Source: Pseudomonadota bacterium
GTDB taxonomy: Bacteria; Desulfobacterota; Binatia; Binatales; Binataceae
Reading direction: 5' to 3'
Assembly: GCA_021325355.1 (NCBI GenBank)
Contig: JAJPHI010000024.1
Span: forward strand, 1-64,000
DNA: 64,000 nucleotides
In this document: positions 46,288-55,027 of the stretch, in pieces
How the letters are laid out: each line of letters opens with the position of its first letter
Position numbering within the stretch: position 1 is the stretch's first letter
The notes under the pieces: model-generated
The model's database searches: none
Told to the model about the DNA's origin: nothing
What the model saw: only the letters and a program-made list of their open reading frames with translations
Translations under genes and position numbers: made by a program

Positions 46288-47175
46288 TCAGCCCAGCCGC
46301 GCGGCAGGTTCGACCCAATCTCGCGCCATCTGCTCCAGCAGGGGCGGCAGATCACGATCGTTTTCGGGCGGCGCACAAAGCATCACGACCTCGCTGACCC
46401 CCGCTTCGTGATAGGCGGTCAGATCCTCGCGCGTGATTTTCTGCAGATAGGGTGAGACGATCAGTTCGACGGTGCTCGGATTGCGGTTGCGCTCGCGCAT
46501 CAATTCTTTCAAACGCGCGATTTTCGCGGCCGCCTGTTCGGGATTGAGGTTGAACCCGAACCATCCGGTGCCGTAGTCGGCGACGCGACGCAGGGCAGGC
46601 CCGCTTTCGCCACCGAAGATGATCGGCAGATTGGCGCCCTGCGGGGGTTTCGGAAATAGCCGCGCGCCCTCGAATTTGACAAATTCACCGCTGAAAGTGG
46701 TTTTCTCCTCGCTCCACAGTTTGCGCATCACGTCGATATACTCGCGGGTCCGCTGCGCGCGCTTTTCAAACGGTACGCCCAGCGCCGCGAACTCTTCCGA
46801 AGACCACCCGATACCCACACCGAGGGCGAGACGGCCGCCGCTCAAGTGGTCGAGACTGGCGACGACCTTCGCCAGCACCAGCGGATTGTGCTCCGGCACC
46901 AGGCAGATACCGGTCGCGAGTCGGATCCGCGTGGTACGCGCGGCGACATAACTGAGGCAGATAAACGGATCGGCCCAATCGGTCGTCGCCGGGACGGCGA
47001 ATGCTCCATCTTCCGAATAAGGATATCGGGTGTCGGGATAGCGGTCGAAAAGAACGACGTGTTCCGGTGCCCATAGCGTGCCGAAGCCGAGACGTTCGCA
47101 ATGCTCGGCAAAAATCTGCAGTGTCGAGGGCCGCGCGGCCCGTCCCAATCCGATCGTCAGCAAGCCGATTTTCAT
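46288..47175 (-). CDS. LLM class F420-dependent oxidoreductase
   Basis: A 295-residue luciferase-like TIM barrel with CERLGFGTLWAPEHVVLFD near residues 31-49, HLSGGRLALGVGIGWSSEEFAALGVPFEKRAQR (nucleotide/flavin strand), and NLPIIFGGESGPALRRVADYGTGWFGF in the centre. This pattern is typical of the Rv2161c-like TIGR03619 group, for which F420 use is assumed from relatives. The ATG has an AAAGGAG ribosome-binding site. Diverges from the membrane protein gene across 175 bases. Confidence 0.9.
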   Translation of the reverse strand: MKIGLLTIGLGRAARPSTLQIFAEHCERLGFGTLWAPEHVVLFDRYPDTRYPYSEDGAFAVPATTDWADPFICLSYVAARTTRIRLATGICLVPEHNPLVLAKVVASLDHLSGGRLALGVGIGWSSEEFAALGVPFEKRAQRTREYIDVMRKLWSEEKTTFSGEFVKFEGARLFPKPPQGANLPIIFGGESGPALRRVADYGTGWFGFNLNPEQAAAKIARLKELMRERNRNPSTVELIVSPYLQKITREDLTAYHEAGVSEVVMLCAPPENDRDLPPLLEQMARDWVEPAARLG

Positions 47176-47350
47176 AGGTCCTGATCTCCTTTAGCCCGGT
47201 CAGATGACCGGACGTGGAGCTGCGGTGGCGCCGAACCGATGCCGCCCGGATGAATCGGGTGAACCGCAGCCGAAGCTCCTTGAACGGCGGATGCCGGAAC
47301 AGCTACTCAACTTGGCAATGATCTGCAAGCCTCAGCGGCAACGATTGGCG

Positions 47351-48931
47351 ATGCGCTCAAGTATCATCGCCGCGCTCGGTGGATTACTGCTGGTGGCGCC
47401 GATGCGGGCGCAGGCGCATCGCAACGGTCAGGAGGCCGCCGGGGTCGAGCTGGAAAACATGGCGCGGGCGGAGTTCGGCAACCTCAGTCAGGCGGAAATC
47501 AACATGCTGCATCTGGCCCCGACCCGCGACGTCGCCTGGGCCTCGCCCAGCCACGATATCAACTCACCGCTCAACGATCCCGCGAACGCGGCGACGTGGG
47601 GACCCGAACGGACGGTCCGGGCGGCCCTCGTCGAATGGTTGTTGTCGGATCCGGCCGCCGCCCCGAAAGTCCATCCGAGCGGGCTCGCGGTGAAGGGTGC
47701 GGCGATTAAGGGTCTGCTGGATCTATCTTATCTCCGGATCGGCACGCCGCTGATGCTGGTGATGTGCGCGATTCCGGACGGCATCGACCTGCGTTACGCC
47801 AATTATCAGAGTCTCGACCTGCGGCTGAGCCGTGTCGGATCGATCAACGGCGATCAATCGATCGCGACCGGCGATGTGCTGCTCCGTTATGGGCATTACG
47901 GCGACGTCAGCTTTTATCGTGCGGAAATAGGCGGCAACCTTGAACTCAACGGCGGCCAATTCGTCGGCGAGGAGCCGCTGTCGGCCGTCGACGCGACCAT
48001 CCGCGGCGACGCCCTCTTCCACGAGGACTTCACCACCAGCGGCATCGTCGATTTCCGCCTCGCGCGGATTGGGCGCTCGCTCAGCTTCAACCAGGCGCAC
48101 TTTATCGGCAAAGGCGACAACGGTCTCGACGCAGGCCGCGTGACAATCAGCGGCACTCTCTACTGGGTCGACGTGACCACGACACCGCGCACCGAATTAC
48201 TGTTGAGCGACGCGCATGCCTCGGCGGTCTGGGACAACGAGAAGAGCTGGCCGGCAGTCGGCAATCTCGCTCTGGACGGCTTCGTTTACAACGGCTTCGA
48301 CGGGGGGCCGCAGGATGCTGAGGCGCGGCTGCGATGGCTGGCGCTGCAGCCGCCGGCTCTGCTCTCTCAGCCGCAGCCGTATCGCCAGTTGGCCGAGGTT
48401 CTGCGCGCCTCCGGACGGCCGGAGGGTGCGACCCAGGTCGAAATCGCCCGCGAAAACATGATCACGAATTCAGGGCGAATCGGGTTCGGCGAGCGTCTGT
48501 GGCGCTGCGCGCTCGACGCGGTGATCGGCTATGGCTATCGTCCACTGCGCGCCATCTGGTGGATTTTGGGCTTTGTTGCCTTTGGCGCGGCGCTCTTTCG
48601 CTGGGGTTATGAGCAGCGCCTGATTACCCCCACCGAGGCCGACGCGTACGAAGCATTCCTCCAGCGCGGCGAGCCGCCGCCGTATTATCCGCCCTTCAGC
48701 AGCATCGTCTATTCCCTGGAGAATTTCCTGCCCGTGGTCGAGCTTCATCAGGGGCAATACTGGCGCCCGAACCCGCGCCATCGTCCGCGCCGCAGCCGCC
48801 GCATCACGCGATTTGGCGACGGTACGCTCGCGCCACGCCTGTTGCGCGTCTATTTGTGGATCCACATTCTCGCCGGATGGACCATCACGCCGCTCTTGTT
48901 TGCCGGACTCGCCGGGCTTCTGCGCAGCTAG
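47351..48931 (+). CDS. Uncharacterised exported/membrane protein with beta-helix-like region and C-terminal TM helices
   Basis: A 526-residue protein with an N-terminal signal peptide ([15 protein letters not shown]… AQA), a long region of recurring short strands with D-L-R and N-L-E-L-N type turns (for example [28 protein letters not shown] and [27 protein letters not shown]) resembling a right-handed beta-helix or pentapeptide-like repeat, a linker with [33 protein letters not shown], and two hydrophobic helices near the C-terminus ([19 protein letters not shown] and [19 protein letters not shown]). The repeat-plus-linker-plus-helix plan is shared with uncharacterised membrane proteins of actinobacteria and proteobacteria, often mis-annotated as oxidoreductases. 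Start uncertain; this ATG gives a clean signal peptide. Confidence 0.7.
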   Translation: MRSSIIAALGGLLLVAPMRAQAHRNGQEAAGVELENMARAEFGNLSQAEINMLHLAPTRDVAWASPSHDINSPLNDPANAATWGPERTVRAALVEWLLSDPAAAPKVHPSGLAVKGAAIKGLLDLSYLRIGTPLMLVMCAIPDGIDLRYANYQSLDLRLSRVGSINGDQSIATGDVLLRYGHYGDVSFYRAEIGGNLELNGGQFVGEEPLSAVDATIRGDALFHEDFTTSGIVDFRLARIGRSLSFNQAHFIGKGDNGLDAGRVTISGTLYWVDVTTTPRTELLLSDAHASAVWDNEKSWPAVGNLALDGFVYNGFDGGPQDAEARLRWLALQPPALLSQPQPYRQLAEVLRASGRPEGATQVEIARENMITNSGRIGFGERLWRCALDAVIGYGYRPLRAIWWILGFVAFGAALFRWGYEQRLITPTEADAYEAFLQRGEPPPYYPPFSSIVYSLENFLPVVELHQGQYWRPNPRHRPRRSRRITRFGDGTLAPRLLRVYLWIHILAGWTITPLLFAGLAGLLRS

Positions 48932-49083
48932 ATGATTTTTCGATAGTCCCGACAAGCGTTGAAACCGCTTCTCAGCTATGGCAAAACCTTGATGCCCATT
49001 CGGTTCCGGCGCGCAGCTACTTTCGTGACCGGCGTCGAGAAGATAGGCTTCGGATTAGCCAGGCAGGAGAAAAGATTGCCGTT

Positions 49084-49440
49084 ATGCCATGGACGATAAC
49101 CCGTCTCTGCATTGACTGCATCGACACCGGCTGCGTCAGCGTGTGTCCGGTCGATTGCATTTACGAATACGTCGGCGACGATAAGGAGCATTTTCCGAAC
49201 ATGCTCTATATCCATCCTGACGAGTGTATCGACTGCGGCGCCTGCGAGCCGGAGTGTCCGTGGCAGGCGATTTTCGAAGAGCCGGCGGTGCCTGAAATCT
49301 TCAAGGACGATATCGAGCTGAACCACAAAACAGTCGATATGGCTGACCAATTCAAGGTCAAGACCTTCGAGACCAAGGAACATCCGACGCCCGAGCAAAT
49401 CGCCGCCAACAAAGCCAAGTGGGGCTGGACCGAGGGCTGA
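49084..49440 (+). CDS. 7Fe ferredoxin (3Fe-4S/4Fe-4S)
   Basis: A 118-residue electron carrier. The first cluster motif is [18 protein letters not shown] and the second [13 protein letters not shown], giving Cys patterns for one [3Fe-4S] and one [4Fe-4S] cluster, as in 7Fe ferredoxins of the Azotobacter FdI type. The C-terminal ~50 residues are polar and extend beyond the core domain. It stands alone and follows the repeat-containing membrane protein; its redox partner may be one of the monooxygenases, but nothing in the sequence ties it to one. Confidence 0.92.
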   Translation: MPWTITRLCIDCIDTGCVSVCPVDCIYEYVGDDKEHFPNMLYIHPDECIDCGACEPECPWQAIFEEPAVPEIFKDDIELNHKTVDMADQFKVKTFETKEHPTPEQIAANKAKWGWTEG

Positions 49441-49607
49441 TACCGGCAGCCGCCGCGAGGCCGTATCAAGGCCACGGCGATGCAAATCCGCTGCGGACTA
49501 CTCGAGCATAGGCCCCAAGCCCGCGCGCAGCGGGTCGCGTCATAGTACCCTGCCGCAACCCATCGTTCGACAAACGGGCGCTTTGGCCAGGGTAAAGCAA
49601 ACAGGAT

Positions 49608-49653
49608 AAAAACGCAGGAACGCCGCGATACGCGTTAGCGGCGGCGTTCCTGC
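49608..49653 (-). terminator. Rho-independent terminator of the downstream monooxygenase gene
   Basis: Perfect 13-bp inverted repeat GCAGGAACGCCGC (49614-49626) / GCGGCGTTCCTGC (49641-49653) with a 14-base loop; read leftward it is followed by a run of five T (49608-49612). It lies 22 bases after the stop codon of the leftward LLM gene. Confidence 0.88.
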
Positions 49654-49674
49654 AATCAGTGTGCGGCGGCGGAC

Positions 49675-50823
49675 TTAACTCGCCGCGGCGCTCTGCATCG
49701 GCTCAACCTTGCGGAAATGCGGAATCACGTATTTCCCGAAGAGATCGATGGCATGCATGGTCTTTTCATGCGGGATGCCCCAGAACTGCATCATCGCGAG
49801 GAACTGATCGAGCTGGGTTTCCTTCTGCAGCTTCTCGATCTGGCGGACCACCGTGTCGGGACTGCCGCAGATGCACATGCCGTGTTCGATTAGCGAATCG
49901 ATCGTAACCTTGCTGGGGTCCAGGCCCTCGTACTGTTTGGGCAGCGGTTGAACCAGCGACTCCGGTGCCTCCTTCGGGTCGATACCGGTTTTCTTGGCCT
50001 CGATCACCGCCGCATTCACCTGCAGCGTGGTGTTGACGTAGGACATGAATGAGCGCTCGGCCTCGTCACGCGCCTGCTTATCGGTATCGGCGACATGGGT
50101 AAGGGCGAAGGCTCCCGCCTTGTTGTTCACAAATGCGCCGTATGGTTTAGCCTCCTTGAGCGCCTCACGATAGGCGCGGATACGCTGACCCAGCTTCTCC
50201 GGCGACACCAGCAGAGTAAACGAAAGCAGGCCGAGGCCGAGCTTCCCGGCGAGTACGTGCGTGTCTTCGCCGGTGCACGCCACCCACATCGGCGGATGCG
50301 GCTTCTGGATCGGCATCGGCACCACGTTGCGTTCGGGAATATCGAAATATTTGCCTTTGTAGGAGAAAGTGCCGTCCTTGCTCTTCCAGATGGTCGTGAT
50401 GATATCCAGCGCTTCTTCCCAGCGCGCGCGCGTTTCTTTGTAAGGGATGCCGAAGCCGCCGAGCTCGATCTGCGTGGCCGAGCGGCCGGTGCCCACCTCG
50501 ACGCGACCCTTGCTCAGGATATCGAGCGTGGCGATACGTTCGGCGACGCGCACCGGATGATTGTAGGGGAAGGGCAACAGCACCACCGCGTGCCCGATGC
50601 GGATTTTGCTCGTGCGCTGCGAGATCGCCCCGTACAGCACCTCGGGCGCCGATGAATGGGCGAAGCCGGTTTGAAAGTGATGCTCGACGGTCCAGAAGTG
50701 GGTAAAGCCCATCTCCTCGGCCCGCACGACCTGGTCCATCACGTCATAGAAGGCCTGGGCCTCGCGCTCGCGATGCTTGAGCGGGCTGTTGACCTGGATC
50801 TCATAGAAAATGCCGAAGTCCAT
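49675..50823 (-). CDS. LLM class flavin-dependent oxidoreductase (alkanal monooxygenase-like)
   Basis: A 382-residue luciferase-like monooxygenase beginning MDFGIFYEIQVNSP, with GFTHFWTVEHHFQTGFAHSSAPE near residues 41-63, RVEVGTGRSATQIELGGFG, and HPPMWVACTGEDTHVLAG; the N-terminal FGIFYE pattern is the alkanal-type FMN-dependent subgroup. An excellent GGGAGG ribosome-binding site sets the start at 50823; the 18-residue extension upstream is not used. Followed on the same strand by a strong terminator. Substrate unknown. Confidence 0.92.
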   Translation of the reverse strand: MDFGIFYEIQVNSPLKHREREAQAFYDVMDQVVRAEEMGFTHFWTVEHHFQTGFAHSSAPEVLYGAISQRTSKIRIGHAVVLLPFPYNHPVRVAERIATLDILSKGRVEVGTGRSATQIELGGFGIPYKETRARWEEALDIITTIWKSKDGTFSYKGKYFDIPERNVVPMPIQKPHPPMWVACTGEDTHVLAGKLGLGLLSFTLLVSPEKLGQRIRAYREALKEAKPYGAFVNNKAGAFALTHVADTDKQARDEAERSFMSYVNTTLQVNAAVIEAKKTGIDPKEAPESLVQPLPKQYEGLDPSKVTIDSLIEHGMCICGSPDTVVRQIEKLQKETQLDQFLAMMQFWGIPHEKTMHAIDLFGKYVIPHFRKVEPMQSAAAS

Positions 50824-50940
50824 CGTGAACCTCCCTTCGTCGTCGGCGCGGCAAGGCGTCACCGCGTCAGGTCTCATCCCCGAGACATAGCAGAATCGAC
50901 GATTTTGGGAAGTGAAGCTAATTCCTCGTGCGACGCTGTC

Positions 50941-51414
50941 TTATGATCGGGCCGGGGCAGCCATGCGGCACCAGATGGGACCGCTGGCGTCAAATCCCAG
51001 GACGCCTTCGATGCGCGTGAGATCGATGATTATCGCCACCCCTTTGCGTTCGGGATCCTGTTTGCGTTCCGCCTCCGGCGAGGCGTTGAAGACCCGGTCG
51101 CGTTCCTGCGGGTCGTTCGTGACGCGGGCGCGCCCGTGAAATTGCAGGAGCGGGACTTTGGGGGAGCGATAGATCAAGGCCACGCGTGGATTGCTCTGAA
51201 TGGCGCTGAGCGTATGACCCTGCGGAATCCGCAGCCAGAAGCCCAGTTGCGTATCGCTGTAGGTCTGCAGCGAACCACGAAACGAAAGATAGGGCTGTCC
51301 AGTCGGATCGACTACGGCGATTACCAGCGGATGGCCCTCGACCAGCGCATTGTTGACCAACGCGTGCATCTCAGGGGTGAGCTTGAGTTCAGTGAAGTTC
51401 GGCGTTTCTGCCAT
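50941..51414 (-). CDS. Pyridoxamine 5'-phosphate oxidase-fold flavin/F420-binding protein
   Basis: A 157-residue split beta-barrel of the PNPOx-like superfamily. After TPEMHALVNNALVEGHPLVIAVVDPTGQPYLSFRGSL it has GHTLSAIQSNPRVALIYRSPKV, which corresponds to the flavin/F420-binding strand. Small members of this kind bind FMN or F420 in general stress or xenobiotic reduction. It lies on the same strand as the upstream tandem DsbA-like gene, 78 bases away, and the downstream LLM monooxygenase. Confidence 0.85.
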   Translation of the reverse strand: MAETPNFTELKLTPEMHALVNNALVEGHPLVIAVVDPTGQPYLSFRGSLQTYSDTQLGFWLRIPQGHTLSAIQSNPRVALIYRSPKVPLLQFHGRARVTNDPQERDRVFNASPEAERKQDPERKGVAIIIDLTRIEGVLGFDASGPIWCRMAAPARS

Positions 51415-51492
51415 CGTTGTGCCTTCTCCTCGTTGCTGCGCAGCATCTGCTCGCGCAAATCAATGCTTCGTCCGGACCAGCGCGCCCAAGGC

Positions 51493-52827
51493 TCACCCGA
51501 GCGATCGCGCGGCGTTGCCGGCCGCCATCAGGGCGCGGATAGTCGGCAGGTGCTGGCGGCCGATATAAATTTCGCCGTCCAACTGATAGGCCGGCACGTC
51601 AAACAGCCCCGTGTCAATTAGCTCATTGCGGACGCGTTCGAGCGCCGCCACGCCCTCGTGTTCGAGAAAGCCGTCGAAACCCTTGATGGGCACGCCGGCT
51701 TCCGCCAGGCGGCTGGTGATTGCGGCGGGGTCCTCGATATCCAGCTCCTCGCGCCAATAGCCCCCGAAAACGTTGACCACGAATCGTTCGGCGGCCTCGA
51801 GCGCGAACCGCTTCGCCCACAGCAAGCCGATGGCGGCCAGGGTCGAATTCGAGCCGCGATAGAGCCCCCGCAAGCTGACACCGAGCGTGTCGGCATAGAT
51901 TGCGACCTCGCGTTCGGCGTAGGCGCTGCGCAGGGCGCGATGACGCGTCGCCCGATCATCGGCCGCGGATAATGTTCGCCGCTGCCAGGGCGAGACCAGA
52001 AACGGCCGCCAATCGATCGGCACGCCGAGCTCGCGGCTCATCGCGCGCGTCGGACCGAGCGCCAGATATGAATAGGGGTTCTTGAAATCGACCGCCACGA
52101 TGAGTGCCCGGCTGGATGGCGTTCCAGCCGTTCGCGCGGTCGCACGCAAGGGTTCGTAGGCGACGTCCGGAGGTGGACCCTGGCGACCGCCGAGGAGCCA
52201 TCGCACGCGCGGCAGGTGCTCGCGGCCGAAATGCCGCTCGCCGGCGATCACGTAGGTGGGCACGCCGAAGATACCGGCCTCGAAGGCATCGCGCTGCAGG
52301 TCATCATGGATTTTGCGCCCCTCGTTGCGCGCCCAGGCCTGAAAGCCGCCGACGTCGGCGCCGATCGCGATCAGCACCTGCTCGATGACGGCAAGGTCTT
52401 CGATATCCAGTTCGCGCTTCCAGAAACGCTCGTACACGTAATCGATATAGCGTTGCAGAAGGATCTGGCCCTGCTGCTTTGCCCACATCATCCCGATGCC
52501 AGCCAGTGTCGAATCCCAGATCTTCGTCGTGCCGCGAATCACCCGCGGACCGGCGTAGCGACGCACGTCGTGGTAGGCATACCTGACCCGCGCCCACTGG
52601 CCGGCGCTGCGCTGCTCCTCGACCACCCGTCCCCCGGTATCGAGTCGCGCCGAACCCAGGTAGCTCCGAATATCGAGATTGAATGGCCGCCAATCGATTT
52701 CAAGGCCGAGCTCGTCGGCCAGTGCGCGGGTGGGGGCGACGGCGAGATAAGCGTAGGGGCTTTTGAAATCGATATAAACAATCGCCGGAGCGCTGGAAGC
52801 CAGCGGGTCGATTCTGCTTTGTGCCAT
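51493..52827 (-). CDS. Tandem DsbA/2-hydroxychromene-2-carboxylate isomerase-like protein
   Basis: A 444-residue protein with two homologous thioredoxin-fold (DsbA/GST-kappa, HCCA isomerase-type) halves. Domain 1 starts IVYIDFKSPYAYLAVAPTRALADELGLEIDWRPF (about 17-49) and ends FGVPTYVIAGERHFGREHL; domain 2 starts IVAVDFKNPYSYLALGPTRAMSRELGVPIDWRPF (about 243-276) and ends FDVPAYQLDGEIYIGRQHL. Neither half has the CxxC of thiol oxidases, matching glutathione-dependent isomerases of aromatic catabolism instead. Fusion of two copies is unusual. The start is placed at the ATG closest to the first domain; two earlier ATGs exist. Confidence 0.82.
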   Translation of the reverse strand: MAQSRIDPLASSAPAIVYIDFKSPYAYLAVAPTRALADELGLEIDWRPFNLDIRSYLGSARLDTGGRVVEEQRSAGQWARVRYAYHDVRRYAGPRVIRGTTKIWDSTLAGIGMMWAKQQGQILLQRYIDYVYERFWKRELDIEDLAVIEQVLIAIGADVGGFQAWARNEGRKIHDDLQRDAFEAGIFGVPTYVIAGERHFGREHLPRVRWLLGGRQGPPPDVAYEPLRATARTAGTPSSRALIVAVDFKNPYSYLALGPTRAMSRELGVPIDWRPFLVSPWQRRTLSAADDRATRHRALRSAYAEREVAIYADTLGVSLRGLYRGSNSTLAAIGLLWAKRFALEAAERFVVNVFGGYWREELDIEDPAAITSRLAEAGVPIKGFDGFLEHEGVAALERVRNELIDTGLFDVPAYQLDGEIYIGRQHLPTIRALMAAGNAARSLG

Positions 52828-52932
52828 CACTCTGACCGATGGGGACCTCTGTCTCATTATTAGCGCTTGCAAACCGATGCAAGGTCACCGTATGTGATGG
52901 ACACAATCACCCGACCGCTGGAGGGTAGAGAC

Positions 52933-53820
52933 ATGTTCAAGATTGGTAAGCTGTTTCATCTGACGCACGTGGTGGACGATCTGCCGACGGTTGACCGATG
53001 GTACGACGACGTTTTCGCCGTCAATCGCTTTTATAATGGTTATGAGAAGCTCGCGGGGCGCGATGCCTCGCTGCTGATTATCGGCGATGTCTGCATGGAG
53101 CCGATGTCGCCGGCCAAAGTCGAGCCGCTGAAGAATCTCTCGGTGAAAAAGTTTCACGAGCGCTTCGGCCAGCACTTCCATTCGATCGCGTGGTACGTCG
53201 ATGACGTGCAAGCGATTGCCGCGCGCCTGGACGAGAATAAGCTTCGTCTGTTCGATATCGTCGGCAAGCAGGTCAGACCGCCGTTAAAGGCGACCGCCTT
53301 CTGGACCCATCCGCGGGAGACCCCGGGTCAGCTCGAATTCGCCGTGTATGGGGACTTCACCCCGGATCCGCGGATGAAGCCCGAATGGTCTTCGGCGTCG
53401 TGGCGCGAGCAGCATCCGCTGCATATCGAGCGCGCGGCCTACATGACGATCGTGGTGCGCGATCTGCCTTCGGCCAAGCACCTTTATGTCGATCTGCTCG
53501 ACGGCAAACTGCTCCACGAGCAGGAGACTGCGGGCCGCAAGCGCAGCGCGTTCGTGGCGGTCGGCGAGGACTCGATCGTCGAACTGGCGCAACCGCTGGC
53601 GACTGATTCGGCCGAAGCGCGCGATCTCGAGCAGAACGGCGAAGGCATCCACGCCCTGGTCTTCAAGACCCGCGACCTGCGCGGCGCCGGTGATTATCTC
53701 CGCGCGAAGGGCATGCATCCCGCCAGCGACGGGCCGAACCTGATCACGCTCGATCGCAATCAGGCTTTCGGGATGGTGATCGGATTCACTGATCGCCTGG
53801 TGCCTAACGACCCGCGCTAG
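52933..53820 (+). CDS. Two-domain VOC (glyoxalase/bleomycin resistance) family protein
   Basis: A 295-residue cytoplasmic protein with two vicinal-oxygen-chelate modules: IGKLFHLTHVVDDLPTVDRWYDDVF (residues 3-28) and HIERAAYMTIVVRDLPSAKHLYVDLLDG (near 160-188). Metal-ligand histidines and glutamates typical of VOC enzymes are present in the first (HLTHVV) but the second has Tyr-Met at the equivalent place. Likely an isomerase, dioxygenase or sequestering protein for a small molecule; substrate unknown. The ATG at 52933 has GGAGG with 8-base spacing, preferred over an upstream ATG. Confidence 0.85.
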   Translation: MFKIGKLFHLTHVVDDLPTVDRWYDDVFAVNRFYNGYEKLAGRDASLLIIGDVCMEPMSPAKVEPLKNLSVKKFHERFGQHFHSIAWYVDDVQAIAARLDENKLRLFDIVGKQVRPPLKATAFWTHPRETPGQLEFAVYGDFTPDPRMKPEWSSASWREQHPLHIERAAYMTIVVRDLPSAKHLYVDLLDGKLLHEQETAGRKRSAFVAVGEDSIVELAQPLATDSAEARDLEQNGEGIHALVFKTRDLRGAGDYLRAKGMHPASDGPNLITLDRNQAFGMVIGFTDRLVPNDPR

Positions 53821-53828
53821 GATAAACG

Positions 53829-53855
53829 GGCGGCGGCGCGTCATGCGCCGCCGCC
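53829..53855 (+). terminator. GC-rich hairpin, possible terminator of the VOC gene
   Basis: Eleven-bp perfect stem GGCGGCGGCGC (53829-53839) / GCGCCGCCGCC (53845-53855) with a five-base loop, 8 bases after the stop codon. Only a short pyrimidine run follows, so it may need Rho or act as a pause. Confidence 0.5.
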
Positions 53856-53863
53856 GCCCCATT

Positions 53864-54055
53864 TCAGACGACGTTCCCGCGCTTGCGCGGCAGTTCTTCC
53901 TGCACCCGCCAGGTGTCGATTGACTCCCGATTGAAACGCCAATCGCTGCCGATCTTGAACGCCGGCAAGGTCTGGTTCTTCGCCATGCGATAGACCGTTG
54001 ACGGATGAACCCGCAGATAGTCAGCGACTTCGTCCAGCGTCATAATTTGCGTCAC
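53864..54055 (-). CDS. Small helix-turn-helix protein, excisionase (HTH_17) family
   Basis: A 63-residue DNA-binding protein: IMTLDEVADYLRVHPSTVYRMAKNQTLPAFKIGSDWRFNRESIDTW is a complete winged HTH_17/MerR-like domain of the kind found in excisionases and BldC-like regulators. Short basic C-terminal tail. No integrase, phage or plasmid genes are near, so a chromosomal regulatory role is more likely than excision. It converges with the VOC gene and lies 264 bases from the pcp gene; that gap holds nothing I recognise. Confidence 0.82.
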   Translation of the reverse strand: MTQIMTLDEVADYLRVHPSTVYRMAKNQTLPAFKIGSDWRFNRESIDTWRVQEELPRKRGNVV

Positions 54056-54319
54056 TTCTGCAAACCCTCCCGAAACGCGATTTCGCTAACCCTCAATAGA
54101 GCCGCGACATCCAATTAGCAGCCATCATGCCGCATCCGCAGCCATCAAGCGTCAACCCGCTCGCTGTAAAAATCAGCCGAATGCCTCACGAATAACGCGC
54201 TGCGCGATGGCAAAAACCGACGCCTGCTCGGTTGCGGGACACTTCAGCGTGACGATTTTCGGACACTGACCAAATCCGCGCACGTCATCGCGACGGCACT
54301 CGCGGTGCCGCAATCCGCT

Positions 54320-55027
54320 TTATCGTTGGCTGGGCGAGGCGCAACCGGGCGACCCGGCAACCACCTCCAGCACCGTCTCGACCCCGGCAATCATCAAATC
54401 GAGCGCCATGCTGGCGGCGGCCCGTCGCACCGTCTGCGCGGCCTCGTATGGAAGGTGAACGAACCCTACCGGGATGCGGGTACGGCGACGCAGAGCGTGC
54501 AGCTCAGCGTACATCACGGCATTGCAGACGTAGACGCCGGCGCTTAACGAAACCGCGGCGGGAATCCCGCGGTTGCGCAGAGCTTCGAGGATGGCTTGCA
54601 GCGGCAGTCGGCTGAAGTAGGCGGCGGGTCCGTTGGGAACCACCGGAACGCTGCGCAGACCGGCCTCGACGTCGGGTACCGGGCGATAGTCGGCGAGATT
54701 CAGCGCGACGCGCTCGAGCGACAAACCGAAGCGTCCGGCCGCCTGGCCGAGCGAAACTACGGCGATCGGCGCGGTTCGTTCGATGATGCGCACGATCGTG
54801 GCCGCGGCGCGCCTGCAATCAACCGGCAGGCGTACCGCCCTCACCGTAGCGTCGGCGAAGCTGCGCCCGTCGAGTCTTTCGGCGACCTGCCACGAGGGAT
54901 TGACGCGCTCGCCGCCGAACGCGTCGAAGCCGGTGAGCAGGATAGTCTTCGCACGCCCCCGGCCTTGCAAGGGCCGTCGAGCTGATTTGCGACTACGAGC
55001 CGGCGCCGCATCCTTGCGGACCACCAT
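54320..55027 (-). CDS. pcp: Pyroglutamyl-peptidase I (pyrrolidone-carboxylate peptidase)
   Basis: A 235-residue cysteine peptidase that removes N-terminal pyroglutamate. The N-terminal LLTGFDAFGGERVNPSWQVAERL is diagnostic, and the catalytic triad is Glu105 (LSLERVALN), Cys168 (GVYVCNAVMY) and His191 (GFVHLPYE). The first ~27 residues are basic and atypical, so an internal start (near the TILLTGFDAFGG strand) is conceivable, but the ATG used overlaps the stop of the sulfurtransferase gene (TAATG), favouring it. Last gene of a four-gene leftward unit. Confidence 0.93.
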   Translation of the reverse strand: MVVRKDAAPARSRKSARRPLQGRGRAKTILLTGFDAFGGERVNPSWQVAERLDGRSFADATVRAVRLPVDCRRAAATIVRIIERTAPIAVVSLGQAAGRFGLSLERVALNLADYRPVPDVEAGLRSVPVVPNGPAAYFSRLPLQAILEALRNRGIPAAVSLSAGVYVCNAVMYAELHALRRRTRIPVGFVHLPYEAAQTVRRAAASMALDLMIAGVETVLEVVAGSPGCASPSQR

